From Maratus speciosus (lineage: Eukaryota; Arthropoda; Arachnida; Araneae; Salticidae): a stretch of DNA of 64,000 bases. The notes under the pieces were generated by a model, which worked only from the letters and a program-made list of their open reading frames with translations, did not search any database and was not told where the DNA came from. The stretch spans positions 196,976,559 through 197,040,558 of the forward strand of contig OZ010788.1 of the NCBI GenBank assembly GCA_963932465.1, in the 5' to 3' direction. This document shows, piece by piece, positions 12,837 to 25,699 of this stretch. Each line of letters starts with the position of its first letter. Positions within the stretch are counted from its first letter, which is position 1. The position numbers were made by a program, and so were the translations under genes.

Positions 12837-12837
<1 letters not shown>
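12501..12837 (+). mobile_element. Possible Helitron 3' terminus
   Basis: The segment ends in a short GC-rich stretch, GCGAAGCGGGCGTAGCCTG, followed by CTAG and then T at the start of a (TA)n tract. Ending in CTRR next to T is the rule for Helitron 3' ends. The upstream ~300 bp has no recognised similarity, and no TC-type 5' end was identified. Confidence 0.4.

Positions 12838-12904
<67 letters not shown>
12838..12904. repeat. (TA)n microsatellite
   Basis: About 33 uninterrupted TA units, immediately after the CTAG terminus. Confidence 0.95.
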
Positions 12905-13484
12905 AATTAATAAGTTGCTAAGTTGCGAAAATTTAACTTTTGTTTGAACTTCCGGCAAGTTTTTGAAATTTCGGAATTTTAAAGGTTGCTTGAACATCCA
13001 TCAAATTCTTGAGGAATTTCAACGTTTTAAATTTGGTTTAAACATTTTTAAAATTCTAAATTTTATCTAAGCCTCCGCTATTTTTTTAAATTGCGGAATT
13101 AAAAAAAAGGGAATTTAGAATTTCATTAAAATAATTCGATTTGAATATTTTTAATTTAATTAAAAAACATCTTTGTATCATTTAAAAAATAAAATTAGAT
13201 GGTGCTGCCATCTATGTAAGGATTTAATAATTATAAATTAATGATTTGGATTTATTAATTAAAGGATAAAGTTTTGAAAGGAACATTAAACGAAACACTC
13301 GGTGCGATCTTCGATCGCACATATCCACTTATTTTGTTTTCGGTTGTAAGTGGAATGTTCTCAGTATACATCTGTATAATTTTATACCAAAATTTAAATA
13401 AACAAACTTTATTGAATCCATAAATATATGTGGACTCTGATATCCTGTTACTTTTTCACCTTCCCAGTTACGAGTTAAAGAACA
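12905..13484. other. AT-rich spacer with weak ~50-bp repeats and one hairpin
   Basis: 12920-13085 contains degenerate units with TTTGAACTTCCGGC / GCTTGAACATCC / GGTTTAAACATT followed by AAATT..GGAATTT. At 13302-13320, GTGCGATC-TTC-GATCGCAC is a perfect 8-bp-stem hairpin. No gene was recognised. Confidence 0.5.
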
Positions 13485-16400
13485 GGGCGTCTATTCTGGT
13501 GTAATCGAGTAAATACCGCGAATCGGGATCGGGATCGCTGTCTCATAGCGACCGCCGGACGATGAGCTATTCTGGTCTCCCCTCGTTATCCCATAGTGGA
13601 GGATGAAACGCAGAATATCCCCTGCGTGCGATCGGACACAGTTGTAGCCAATCAGATGAAAGCGCTCACGTGTTTTTATTTGTTTGGGAGAGGGAAACAG
13701 CTGTCTTGCTTTGTCCAATGCTATTGTTATTTACTTGAAAGGAAAAGAATGTTTGGGTTATCTATATTAAAAAAAAAGAGTTGAAGGAATGAATGCCATT
13801 GTTTTACATCAGCGTGTGCGTGCCTGTAACCTGTTTAAAATTTCCTGGCCTAAGAAAAAATGTCCATTTGTATTTTTAATTATGCATAAAATACTATTTG
13901 TTATTATTATTGAATCAATTTTTTGAAAGAAACTTTGTTCTATTTTAATATCAGAAAATGATTAGTAAATGTTATGGTGAAATAGACAGATTTTTTTTCA
14001 GACTTCAAGATATTTTTGAAAAATAAAGGGGGGGGGGGAGGGGTGTTGTAGGTTCTACCAAGCTCTACATATATATTTGAAGCCGCATATATAATGGATT
14101 AAAAAAATAAATAAATAAACATTAAATAACTTTTTATTTATTTGTATCTTTAGACCACTTTTATTTTAAATTAATTATATTTATTACACCAGCACTGAAA
14201 AAAAAAATATATAAATTAGACCGAATATTTTACTTTAGTTTTACCTTTATTTTAAAAAAATCTAGGTTTGCTTATAATTGTTCTTAATCTCAGATCTACA
14301 ATAAACTTAAAGAATATATGCATATATAATAAGTATATTAATTTAGCTTTGTACTTAAATGTCTCCCACCTTCCTTTTTAAATTAATTTATAAATTCACC
14401 ACGATTTAATTATTTTCATGACAGTAAAAATATTCTAAGGAAAGTCTCTCAAATTTTATTTTCCCTTAATTCTATTTATTAATATTTTAAATACTTACAG
14501 AAATCATCAATGAGTTTTATTACTTATTTAAAAAAAAAAAAAAAAAGAAAGAAAGAAAACTAAATATGCTAATGAAAAATTATTGTTGTATCTTTATCAA
14601 TTCACTGAAAATCTTGGTTCTTTGTGAAAAATATAATTAGAATCAATTAAATCATTAAATGTAAAAACAAATAATAAAATGTTTTTTAAATTATTATTAT
14701 TATTATTGTGAAACGGATCTAAAATATATTGTTTTCTCCGCTCAACAACGCAAAATTTTCGAACACAAACACAGGGGCTGATTAAAAAAAACCCTTCCAA
14801 CTGGGCCGTGGCACTGAACCTCTTTGATTTTAGGGGGTGCCGAACTTGGTGAACAAATTTACAGAGATAATATTTAAAATCTAATTCGATCTTGTACAAA
14901 TTATACTGCATATTTTGTGCTATTGGAGTCGGGAGAGATTAAACACAAGTAATATATTTATCTAAATATGTATTTATATATTCATGTCTGTATTTTAAGA
15001 CAGAGCACGTTTAATTTTTTGTGACAGCATAGGAAGGGGCATTGAATGAATACCAGGCCTTCGTCCTCTCCTCTTTTGTTTCACCAGTCCCTGTACATTC
15101 ACAGACTCATTTTAAAACATAAAAGCATGAAATTAGCAGATATGACAATTGAAGTGATTAGGAATTGAAAAGCGCCATTATTTATTTTTATTTTTGAAGT
15201 ATATAAATGTATTATCTTGAGTTATAAGCAATTGTTGTCTTTTGACGGCCTTTATCGGGAGTCACTTTCGTAATTTCGGTTCAAAATGCCTACTTTGCCC
15301 GCATTTTCTGAAGAATCCTTTGCCTTTATCGAAAAATGGTATATACTATTCGAGTTCGCAGTTCCTGAATAACAACATCGAGCAATTTTCTGCGTTTTCG
15401 AATAAAAATTATTTCAGGAATGTGTCAGAAAATAGGGAGTTTTAATTTGAGAACAGCTTTAATATTATACAGAAAAAAATGTGTACTGTCTTGTCTTTTT
15501 GCCGAAACTATTGGTTTGTTTAAAAGGCCGAAATAAAAGCTTTTATTTCAGAAATTTTTCCATGTTTAAACTTTAAACCTTTCTATGTAAAATGAAAGTA
15601 TTTTTTTTTTCGGTCTGAATTAAATTTTTAAGTAAATTAGTTGACATTTTTTGCAAGAAAAAAAAATACACAGATTTCCGAGTCAAAGAACTTTTAAAGA
15701 ATCTGTAAAAGAGCTTTAAGTAAGAAAATAGTATTTTGTAATTAACAGGGCTCGGTGATGTATATATATATATCAGTGAGTATATATATTTATATGGGTA
15801 TATTTAGAAATCGAATAGCTTATCCTTGAGATATACCATGATATATATCCGATATTTCTTTCAAAATGTCAAGACGTTTGATACGTTCGATATTTTATAT
15901 TTTATTTCAAAATTTGATATTTTCTGTGAAAACAAGTGTAAATGAATTTTTCAACTGTTATTAACGGTGTCGTTCTGTAGATATAGAACTTTTGCTCTGA
16001 TAGTGACTTTTCCTCCCCACCCCCTCTCTAAACAGAAACTTTGCGTTTGAAGCTGAATTTTTAGATGACAATAATTACGTCAGACAATATTTCTTACGAC
16101 ACCCATTGAAAGATAAACTATCTAATTTAGATAGGTTATTTACATCTTCATTTAAAATGATCTTTTCTAATTTTGGTTTACCTCAATTTAAAATGCACAA
16201 CACATTCTGAGATTGAAAAAGCAACAAAATTACAATTATGTTCATTTTTTTAAATTAAAACAAATTATTTTGTATTTCAAATTGTGTTTTATACAACAAA
16301 ATTTTCTTAATACTAAATCTTACAGCTTTTTATTTTTTTTTAAAGCAAATTGGGTCTGTTTTCAATTAGTTGATCTACTATTTTGTTACTTAAGAGAAGC

Positions 16401-16852
16401 AAAAAAGAAAAAAACACACATTTAGAATAATATTTTATTAAGTTTTCATGCTAACTGCAATATATTTTAATTTCTTATTTATATTAAGTCTGAAAATGTT
16501 TATAATTATCAATAAGTTGACTATTTTGAAAATATCTGATAAATATAAAAAAAACATTGGATATTTTTTATATTTTTGAAGAAATCATGATATTTACTAC
16601 CCCTGGTAATTGAAAAACTATGCCCTCTTTCTATTTTTTAATATTAAACAAGCGCCCCAAACCCTCCAAACAGAGCAAAAATTCTTTCCGAACCCTACCC
16701 ACTGCGATCTCGACCACCTGGAAGCAGTCGGTAAAAAAGCAACCCACTCCGACCGGCGAAATTTCGACTCTACTACGCCAGAATAGCAGATAATCGCCAA
16801 GGCGGCTCTTCCCGACCGGTTTCAGCATTCCTACCACACCAGAATAGATCCC
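13485..16852. mobile_element. Candidate DNA element with TCTATTCTGGTGT terminal repeats
   Basis: GGGCGTCTATTCTGGTGT at 13485 matches, in inverted orientation, 16836-16853 (16 of 18 bases). Both ends are GC-rich compared with the interior, and each carries a second CTATTCTGG or its complement about 80-90 bp inward (13567-13575 and 16779-16787), so the similarity extends past the very end. The interior is AT-rich with no transposase. The right end abuts the beta element at 16853, so a target duplication cannot be checked. The minus-strand frames at 16618-16837 come from the GC-rich end. Confidence 0.45.
15220..15445 (+). repeat. Dispersed repeat, second copy at 61.9-62.16 kb inverted
   Basis: TTGAGTTATAAG, TTGTTGTCT, TTCTG..TT and ATGTGTCAGAAA occur in the same order in the reverse complement of 61900-62160. 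Related TTATAACTCAA..GTTCGATTCCAAAT pieces sit inside the beta elements near 18175 and 35150. The short frame here is not a gene. Confidence 0.55.
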
Positions 16853-19310
16853 CAGGGTTGGTAAAAAAAACCGGTTAAAAAAAAAAAACCCGTTTTTTTT
16901 TTTTGTTTAAACCAGGTTTTTTTTTTTGTTTAAACCGGGTTTTTTTTAAATATATTTTCCTATTACATATACATGCACATTTATTGATAAAAATAAACAT
17001 TGTTGGATATATAAGTAATATAACTTCATTTAAAAATAAGTTAAATTAAATAATTACAATCAATTATATAGAAAATTGAAATCATTTAGAATTTAAACAT
17101 TTTTAGTAAAAGCTATGTCTTAAATAAGTTCCATGAATAAAATGCTATACATAGTGAAACATTGATACCTTGAAAATCTTAATAAACAGTCTTTTGATTA
17201 CCAGTACTATAAATAAATATATGGTGTAGTTTCATAAATGTAATATACTTTCCCATGGCTATTCAAAGTAATTTCTTTGAAATATTTGCAATTGAGATAT
17301 CTGATTTTTCTACCTTAACAATTATCTTTTATTGAAAGTAAAACTTTTTATAAAGAAATTCCTGGAGTGATTTGAATTTAGCAGTAGAGTCTCATACACG
17401 TTTCAAGAAGTATTGTGTATTGCCATTTGACACTTCTCCTGAGAAACTGTCTGGTAAAAAAAAAAGGCAATAGTTAAATAAACAGAAATACCTATTTACC
17501 AGCTTTTTAGACTTCTGAAAACATTGATCTTAAAATGGAAATTAGATTTATAAAAGTTGTCACCCACTGAAACATTTAAACAGCCATCAGACTGTTTTAC
17601 TAAGCTAGTGTTACACAAGCTTTTTTTTCTAAGCTATGTTATAATACATATTACTTTTAAATGCCTAAACTAAAAATTAATAATATATCTTTTTAGGCAT
17701 TTTTATGAGACTTTTTTGTATTATGTCTCAAGCGAACCTTATCTCGATTTCTCCAATTTTTTTTTGTCAGATCTAAATACTGGATTCGATTACGCAATAG
17801 ATGATTTAAATATATCTTATTGCATATTTTGGTTAAAAGTAAACACGTGCTTCGCTAGTACACAATTTTTCAGTGTCCTCTTATTCGACTTCATATCTTG
17901 AGTTTCTTTTTTATTCTCAAGGCTGTGCTCAAATCCGAAAGGGCAACTTTATGACATGAGTTTTAATTCATTTTTGTTCGGAAATGCATGAAACTAGCAG
18001 ATGCTGTTGTTCAGAAGCTATGTAATGGAACTGTGTTTTCCGTTTTGTTTTTGCAAACGCAATAGATCGTTCAGAAAATATTGTCAAAGTGGTGTTTTGA
18101 ACCGAACTTCCACTCGAAAGAAGAATAACCACTCAAGGCAGTTTAAAAACAACTTTATCATGTGATCAAAATTGCTTATAACTCAACAGGTAATTTATTT
18201 ATCAAAAATGGAAAACACAGTTCGATTCCAAATCGCTTCCATAGTCGGGGCTCCTGATTTTATATCTTTCCATAAAAAAATGAATTTGTAAATGTGTCAA
18301 AGCGTTTCGCACTTGTTGAGTAGAGCAGTTGAGAACAGCCTTCAAAGATAAGCTCCCCGATCAAGAAAATTTTCTTTTACAGCTTGACTGAAATCTTGAA
18401 GGCCATTTTATGTTATTAATTGTAAATAATCTGCGTTTTCTCAGAGGAAAATATTTTATTCAAAATATTGAATATTTTTAATCTATTTTATCTTTGCTAA
18501 ATTCACTTTTTAAATTTTCTCTTTAGAACTTCAGATATGTTCATCAACACATGCAATTTGCATTCTACATGCATACAAATATAACCTAGACTCACTATGT
18601 CTCACAGTGATTGCTGGGATAAGACTGTTACAAATAGAAATTATTTATATCCAATAATTTGAAACACTTAAATTACAAAAATGAGAAAATATTATATTAG
18701 ATTTTTTTCTAAAAAACCAGTTGGTTAACCAATTGATTTAAACCGTGTCAACCCTGCTGGTAACTGAATAAAATCATAATGCAAAACCCCAATCCCAATG
18801 TAGAAATGTATGAAAAACAAAGGCTTGCTAAACCCAATAGCCATGATACAGCATCAGAGAAAACTCGCAGCCAATTATTCATTAGCATACAGAACAAAGA
18901 GTAACAAATGGAGAGATGATTGCGTCATCATTGGGGCATAATGTAATCCTTACTAAATCTTGACTAATCAAGCAATCTAAGTAGTAAAAGTGTATTTTTA
19001 GCTCAAATCTACCATTTTGGCTATTTTTTAAAAATAAAGGATTTTAAAAAAAGAAGAAAGAAATCTAACTACTTGTTTTTTCTTCTCAGCTAATTTTAGA
19101 AAAATTAGTTAGTCTGCCATGCTTATAAGAAAAGTTTGATTGTTTAAAAATGTTTGTCACTTTACACATTTATTAATTCATCATTTTAATAAAGCTTTGC
19201 TTGTAGCTTCTGCATAACTTGTATTTTGCATTTTTCAATAGTGTGTAAAATAAATGAAAACGTTAGGGAAAAAGTAAAAAAAAAAAAAAACCGATGGAAA
19301 AAAAACAGCA
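16853..19310 (+). mobile_element. hAT-type element, family beta, copy A (right end decayed)
   Basis: It starts with CAGGGTTGG followed by A-rich, CCGGTT and GGTTTAAACC repeats. An inner right terminus AACCGTGTCAACCCTG lies at 18741-18756. Homology to the copy at 33846 continues past that point to about 19310, where a fold-back begins and the outer terminus is lost. CAG...CTG ends are typical of hAT elements. No transposase reading frame is visible. Confidence 0.75.
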
Positions 19311-19315
19311 TGGTT

Positions 19316-19672
19316 AGGTGACAGATATTTAGACAATTCTTGCAGGAGGGTTATGCATGAGGTCAAAAGTTTTTCTTTTTTACAGTGATTTTCGATTTTA
19401 GTTCGAATTACAAACAATAGATGGCTCTGTAAGCAATAGGCGCTAAATACAGGCTCGATTTTTTGGCCTTCTTCCATGCGGAAAAAGGAGATTAAAATGT
19501 ATTGAGTGAGTCCGGAAGTGCCAAAAATCGAACCTGAATTTAGCGTCTATTAATCGCAGCGCCATCTATTGTTTGTAATTCGAACTAAAATTGAAAATCA
19601 CTATAAAAAAACTTTTGAGCTCATGCATACCCCCCCCCCCCCCCACCCCTGCAAGAATTCTATAAATATCTG
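19316..19672. repeat. Fold-back (hairpin) repeat, ~160 bp arms
   Basis: The left arm (19316-19477: ATTCTTGCAGG, GGTCAAAAGTTTTTC, TTCGAATTACAAACAATAGA, TGGC) is repeated inverted at 19503-19672 with scattered mismatches and a C-rich expansion at 19630-19646. The loop is about 25 bp. The minus-strand frame 19235-19477 is the left arm read backwards. A MITE or fold-back transposon is likely; AGGACACCCGGTATA just outside may be its true end. Confidence 0.7.
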
Positions 19673-19689
19673 TAAAATCCTCAGTCCTT

Positions 19690-20908
19690 TTTAGGACACC
19701 CGGTATATATATATAAGATGTATAAGAAATGTATAAACGAAGATGAGAATTTTATTTTCTAATTTGTTCAGTCTGATAGCCTTTTTGTTGAACTATTATA
19801 TTTCATCTTGATTTCCAAGATAAGAGCTTTTTTTTTTTTTTTAAATATCATGGTTGGTTTTGTTCGGCTCCTCGACCACAATCTTCCAGAGTTCATCCAA
19901 TGTTTATGCCGCATATAAAAGAATTTGTTTTAAAAGTCCAAATGCATAGTAATCCATAAGAGATATGTCGAGGGACTTTGGTGGGATGCATTTAAATCGA
20001 TTAGCCTCAATTCCGGTTTCATTTCTCTTTTTTTTCTTTTCTAAAATTATAGCCGTAGATTTAGAGGTATGGCTGATAGCCCATATCCTGATGGAACTTA
20101 ACACAATGAAGGCCGTTTGTGTAAAGAACTTTGAAAATAAGTGTTAAAACACATTTCTGCTTGTAATCAAAGTTAATGTTGACTTTTTTTTTCTACTTTC
20201 AATATTTTAAGTGCAGTTGACCAGTTGATTCGGTTTCGGCACAGAATCTGAGTTTCAACTAAAATACTACCAAATATTCGGCCGGGACCGGAGCTATCTA
20301 TATTTTTAAATTATTACTTCTTCCTTCAGGAGTTTTCAGTATTACTTATCGATTTCAGTTGTATCGGCTCAAATGAGACACGGTTTTTTATTGCTATGTA
20401 CTTTACTTTTTATAATTATCAGTGATCACTCACTTAAAAGCCGATTTAAAATTATAAGCAACGCATATAGAACTAAACTTCGAAAACGCTTTCCACATGC
20501 TCATTAAAATCTGCAAGCTTAACAGTGATAGATTTTTTTTTTTTTTTAGTTTGAATACCGCCAAAGTGCAGAATAAAACAGCTGGATGATTATTTACAAA
20601 AGGCATGTATACCTAAAACGTTTTTTAATTAGGAGATCATTCTGATTTATTGATGAATTACTTATATTTTATTTCGTATAAAAATTATAAGTTTTGTTCG
20701 GAGGCACAAAGACAATTTGGGTCCCGGGATAAAATTTCCGAACAGCATCGCAATTTCAAAATTTCTTGGGGGAGGGGTTGGAGGGTAGAAAATATTTCTT
20801 TTTATCCTGATGTGCACATTACACAAGAATTCTTTGTTTTATTCTCACTTATATTGTTGTTTCACATATATTAAAATGGTTATTTTCCCCATATATATAT
20901 ATATATAT
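19690..20908. other. Spacer, nothing recognised
   Basis: AT-rich with poly-T tracts at about 19830 and 20531. Short frames such as 19904-20104 and 20650-20874 resemble no family I know. Confidence 0.4.
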
Positions 20909-21502
20909 TAGAGATGCAACGAATATTCGGCCGAAGCCGAATATTCGGCCCATTCGGCCTGTCTGCCGAATATTCGGCTTCGGCCGAATATCAAGTCCAT
21001 TATCCGGCCTTGGCCGAATAATACACTGTAATAAATGTTTTTATATTTACACAGTATAACTTTTTAATTTGACAATTTATATTCATCATATATAATGAAA
21101 ATTTTATTTGAAATTAACTAACACTTTTTTTTCCATTAACTTTCATACTCCGAATGGGTTTTATCTACCCATTTTTATATAAGAGGCTAATTTAGGAATC
21201 ATGTTAAAAAAAAATTATGCTGTATCAGTAAGTACAAAAGTATCTGTAATAAGCTAACATAATCTGTTAAATTTAAAATTAATCTATTCAAAATTGTTTT
21301 AATACAGCTGTAACAAGCTAATTCAATTTTTTTTTTTTTTTTAATCATAATTTGAAGTTTAACATTTAACCCTTGTTACATAAAAAAATATTTCTTTCAA
21401 TAATATTTTGAATTATACCTATAAAGAACATAAATATATGATTGATTAGATATAGATGTATTATATGTATAAGATATTTAAGTCGTATATGTTGCAATAG
21501 TT

Positions 21503-21533
<31 letters not shown>

Positions 21534-22655
21534 AAGTAAAATACGCTTAAAAGTGAAATATAATTTAAGTGATTTTTTTTTTAAGCCTGTTACTATTTCT
21601 TATTAAATAATGAAAGAAATGTAAATACTAAATTCTTTTAATTAGTATGCATTTACGTTTTAGATATTTTTTTCAAGAATAGCATTGTAATGCCTTAAAA
21701 AACAGTTAAAATGTTTTCAATAAACGTAGATTGTGATGCAGAAATAATAATAATCAGCATTCTCAGATGATAGTCTTTCTTTTTTTTTTCGTAAATGTTA
21801 CCTGCTTCTAAAAATAACCTCTCACTATATATGGTACTTCCTGGTGCAGAAAGGTACTTTTAGGCTAATTGTGAAACGTTTAGAAAGTTTTCCGAATTTT
21901 TCGCCCACCACCCCAAAGGACGCTGTTGTCTTTCTAGTAGTGGTTGGGAAAGAAAATTACTAATTTCTTTTACTCTTCACATTGAGGCGCACTTTCTAAA
22001 GAGGCTTCACTGCTGACAGCAAAAAAAAAAAAAAAAAAAAAATAATAATAATAAAGATAAATAAAAATTTTGTTAATTGGGAGCTTTATAAAGTCTACAG
22101 TGATTTCTTTCCACCATTTTAGAGGATATTCCTTTCACCCTTTCTATCAGTGGTTTTTCTTAATATATTAAGATTTTTTATTTTTTATTTTATTTCATCT
22201 GAAAGCTGAAACTTATGTTTCCTAGTACTTTTAAAATTTTGTCATTATTTTAAAATGTAACAACAACACATATAATATCTATTAAAATGTAACTAGACAG
22301 TACCTGATGAGGAACTTTTGCTAAGAATTTTTTTTTTTTTTGGGGGGGGGGGGGGGTTGGGGTCTGAATTATATTATTGAGGCAATTTTTAGGCCGAACA
22401 TGGCCGAATATTTTTTCAGAGTAAAATAATGCTTTAAAAAATTAAAAATTTGTATATAAATAATTTTTTAAAAGAAAACAATACATTTTAAATGTGAAAT
22501 ATACAAGAATTGTGCATATAGTGCATACCATGTTTTGTTTTTAGGCAAAAATAAGTTCATTATTCGGCGGCCGAATAGGCCGAATATTCGGCTGCAACTT
22601 GGCCGAATATTCGGTATTCGGTTATTCGGCCAAACCACTATTCGTTGCATCACTA
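20909..22655 (-). mobile_element. hAT-type element, family alpha, copy 1
   Basis: The termini are TAGAGATGCAACGAAT and ATTCGTTGCATCACTA in inverted orientation, flanked by ATATATAT at 20901-20908 and 22656-22663 (an 8-bp duplication, though within TA-rich DNA). Both ends carry arrays of ATTCGGCCGAA-type palindromes. A decayed hAT transposase C-terminus lies on the minus strand. Poly-T at 21509 and poly-G at 22341 interrupt the body. Confidence 0.85.
21793..22020 (-). pseudogene. hAT transposase C-terminal (dimerisation) relic
   Basis: Read on the minus strand, this gives PLGWWAKNSENF, LNVSQLA, then a stop, then KYLSAPGSTIYSERLFLEAG. That is the C-terminal dimerisation block of hAT transposases (W.W, a LA.KYL helix, then the SERLFS.AG signature). 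An in-frame TAA between LA and KYL and the loss of the rest of the protein make it a pseudogene. A parallel, better-preserved copy is at 32173-32406. Confidence 0.8.
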
Positions 22656-22668
22656 ATATATATATATA

Positions 22669-25301
22669 TTAGGGTGTCCCAGGAGAGGCCAAAAAAGTTC
22701 GAAATTGCAAAGTTTCACCTTTTTAAAAATGTTCTTTCTGTCATAATATGATATTACAAAAAAATTCAAGTCATTTCACAAAGTTTTAGAGATCCCCAAG
22801 CTCATAGAAAATAGGGAATTTATGGAAAATTTTAATTTCTAATTAATATGCAGGAAAACAGAATTCTTTCACACTTCTCTTACAAATTTTTATATCCTAA
22901 AACTTGTTTAAGAAACACTTTATCATGTTTAATAATGATTTAATTTAATGTTATGTTTTTATTAAATTTTTTTATCAAAATGTACAAAATTACTACCTGA
23001 CGATCATATTTCATTTTTCTGATCATTACTCTTCTAATGTTCTTCAATCTTTATTAATCTACTGGATTTCATTAAATTAATATCATGAACTGCAATGTTT
23101 CTAATATTAATAATAGATAGCAGCTCCAGCAGGTGTTAAAGGCAAGTTTCATTGATTATTTATCAGTCTTCGGTTTTGGATATCGATGAAGCCAATAAAT
23201 CTTCTGATGAAAACCTCTGAGGAAGAAGTTGTAGTAAAAATACATTTAGATGATAATACAAAGCCCAAAGGAAATAAATCTAAGCTCTGCAGTCGCAGCA
23301 ATATTTCTCCAAGAGTTGCTGGTGTTTTAGATTGAACTAAGACCAGCATGAAAGATCCACAATGATAATAGCATCTGTAATAAACAAAGAAGGTCACTCT
23401 ACCTCTACTATGACGTCTGACCCGTTTGTAAAAATCTATACTGCTTTAAAAAAACAGTGTTCATCGCGAACGCCAATATCTTCGCCAAGAAACCGTTGAA
23501 CAATTAAAAACATAGTTTGAAACATAAAAGTCAGTTGTTCATTGAGGTGGAAAACTGTTAGCCAATTTGTCATATAAAAGCACAGGAAATTTAGCGGTAC
23601 TAGTTTTTTCTTTGCAAGATAAATGTACTAAGCTTCTTGGAGTTTCTAAGTTATTGTCTGGAACTGGTAAAGAATCAGCTGATGCTATTTTCGAGCTCTT
23701 AAAATCGTGGAAATGTGAATCTCAAGTAATTGGCATGTGTTTCGATACAACCCATACAAATAGTGGAAGATTCAAAGGAGTATGTACAAATCTTGAGCCA
23801 AAAATAGGCAGAAACTATTTGTGGATAGCATGTAGGCATCACATGTTTCAGGTTCTACTTTCTGATGCATTTAGTGTGTGTTTTGGACAATCTACTGGGC
23901 CTGAAATCTTTTTATTTAAAAGATTCCGAGAAAACTGGTCTAAGCTCATCCACCATGAACCAAAAAATAATCAGTACCCATCATAACAGCATCAGACAGT
24001 TTAAAAACTTTTACTTCCGATCAGGTAAAAACTGCTATAAAACTAGTTTGGGATGATTACAAAGCAATTTTAAATCTTGCATCATTAATGATTGGATTAG
24101 ACATTGTTTAGAATTCGAAAACCAGGTGCTCTGTCACTAGATGGCTATTTATTCCTTGAAAATGAAGTTATTGTTTAATGGGAATTGAAGCACAATGGTA
24201 TTAACTGCTCAAGAGTTTCAAGGTATACAAATTAAACGGTTTGTTGTGTGTGTATATTTGCAGTCTTGGTTTACTTACCGATCTGCTATTGATGCTCCTC
24301 CTAATGAGGTTTCACTGATTCAAAGGTTGAAAGAATATGATGTCAAACACATAAGCAATATTGGATTAAAAACGATGTTACGTCATTCATAATATGTGAG
24401 TGGAGAACTGCAACACTTAGCTTGTTTTCATATCTTCTTTCTGGTAAGCAAAAATCAAAGATAGTTTTGAACACTAAAAAAGGAAGGAGTTCTAATTCAC
24501 ATCTATTCGAAATACTTTCTCTCAAATTGGTTGATTCATGTATTTCTAATAGTTTCTTTGAAACAGCTAAAATTGAAGATTGTTTCCTCAGTGTACCAAT
24601 CAAATATTGGTCCAAAACGCCATCCTATAAAAAAGCTGCAATATTTGCTAAAAACTTGCGTTATGGAAATGATGTTGCTGAACAAGCTGTTATATTCATA
24701 CATGACTTTAGTTGTTCTACAAAGAACAAAGGGCAAGAACAGTTTTTGTTACAAGTCGTAGAGATAGGGATGCACAGAAAGATATTTTCTAATTGCCAAA
24801 ATCATTTTGAAATGTAGTTGATAAAAAAATGCGTGAATGTGTAAATAAGTATGTGATAACTTTAAAACATATACTTCTTCGATGGTTTTATTTACCAGTT
24901 GTAAGATAATTGTTTACCTAAGTTCACTTTTTGTGCATAATTATATAGAAGGTAGAAATGTCTGCAAAATCACATTCTTCTTGATTTCAGTAATATATTA
25001 TATCTCTTCCTACCAGAGCAAAAACATAATTTATACAAAATTTGTTTGAAACAATATATAAGCTTTCATAAATGAAAAAAAAAATGTCATTTGAACATTA
25101 ATGGTTTTTAATGTAGCTAATAAAAATGCTGCATTTCACATTATTTTGGCCATTTTTATAGAAGTTCAATGACCTTGGGGGACCTCTAAATATTTTTTTT
25201 TAATTCTGAAACAGTTCAAGGTGTTTTATATTCACAGGAAGAACATTTTTAGCGGGTGAGAGTTCACAATTTTAAAAGTTGATTTTTTTGGGACACCCTA
25301 A
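22669..25301 (+). mobile_element. 2.6 kb DNA transposon with 13-bp TIRs and TA flanks
   Basis: TTAGGGTGTCCCA at 22669-22681 is repeated exactly inverted at 25289-25301 (TGGGACACCCTAA). TA lies on both outer sides, consistent with a TA target duplication, although the flanks are TA-rich. A frame-broken transposase occupies 23.15-24.82 kb on the plus strand. The element lies 13 bp beyond the end of alpha copy 1. Superfamily not assigned. Confidence 0.85.
23150..24817 (+). pseudogene. Degenerate transposase of the TA-flanked transposon
   Basis: Separate open pieces read in order as one protein. Near 23300: NISPRVAGVLD.TKTS. At 23567-23986: a 139-aa frame with LSGTGKESADAIFELLKSW, MCFDTTHTNSGRFKGVC, and ACRHHMFQVLLSDAF with GPEIFLFKRF. 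At 24195-24392: SWFTYRSAIDAPPNEVSLI and RLKEYD. At 24422-24817: NDVAEQAVIFIHDF and EQFLLQVVE. FDTT..N.G..G.C followed by C.HH...E-like residues resembles an RNase H-fold DDE transposase of a type common as uncharacterised proteins in arthropod and cnidarian genomes; E is replaced by Q in HHMFQV. Several frameshifts and stops separate the pieces, so it is non-functional. Minus-strand frames here are shadows. The family name is not known to me. Confidence 0.75.
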
Positions 25302-25302
25302 T

Positions 25303-25699
25303 AAATAAATAAATAAATATATATATATACACACACACATTTTCGTATAAATATGTGTGTATGTATTAGTCACTTTTAATTTATTTTTAAAACAATTTCA
25401 TTTTCGTCCGAAACTAGAAAGATAACCGGGTTTCAGTTCCGGTCTGAAAAATTTGTTTCGATTGAGCACTAATTTTAAGTTCTCTGTTATAAGATAATCC
25501 GCAATAACTGTAAAACCTTTTTCTTTGAACCAAAATTTAAATCGGTGTATAATACCCCCTCCCCCCTTTTTCGGTAGTAAGTCTATTTTTTTCGATTGTA
25601 GTCAGATAATTATATCAAAGCGTAATCAATTGTACCTACACATTAATCAGTCCATTTTCACCTGCCAAGTAATTTTCACACAACAAACTACGTTCCAAT
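25303..25699. other. AT-rich spacer with TA/CA microsatellite
   Basis: AATA and TA/CA tracts at 25302-25360, then unremarkable sequence with a short frame that contains poly-P and resembles nothing known. Confidence 0.4.

Noticed and set aside
18757..19300. Possible 8-bp duplication CTGGTAAC next to the inner beta terminus of copy A
   Set aside because: The same CTGGTAAC follows the inner terminus in copy C, and the left flanks differ, so it is part of the element and not a target duplication.
23149..23397. 82-codon minus frame
   Set aside because: Shadow of the plus-strand transposase relic, which has the recognisable motifs.
24343..24736. Minus frames of 90 and 66 codons
   Set aside because: Shadows of the plus-strand transposase C-terminal piece at 24422-24817.
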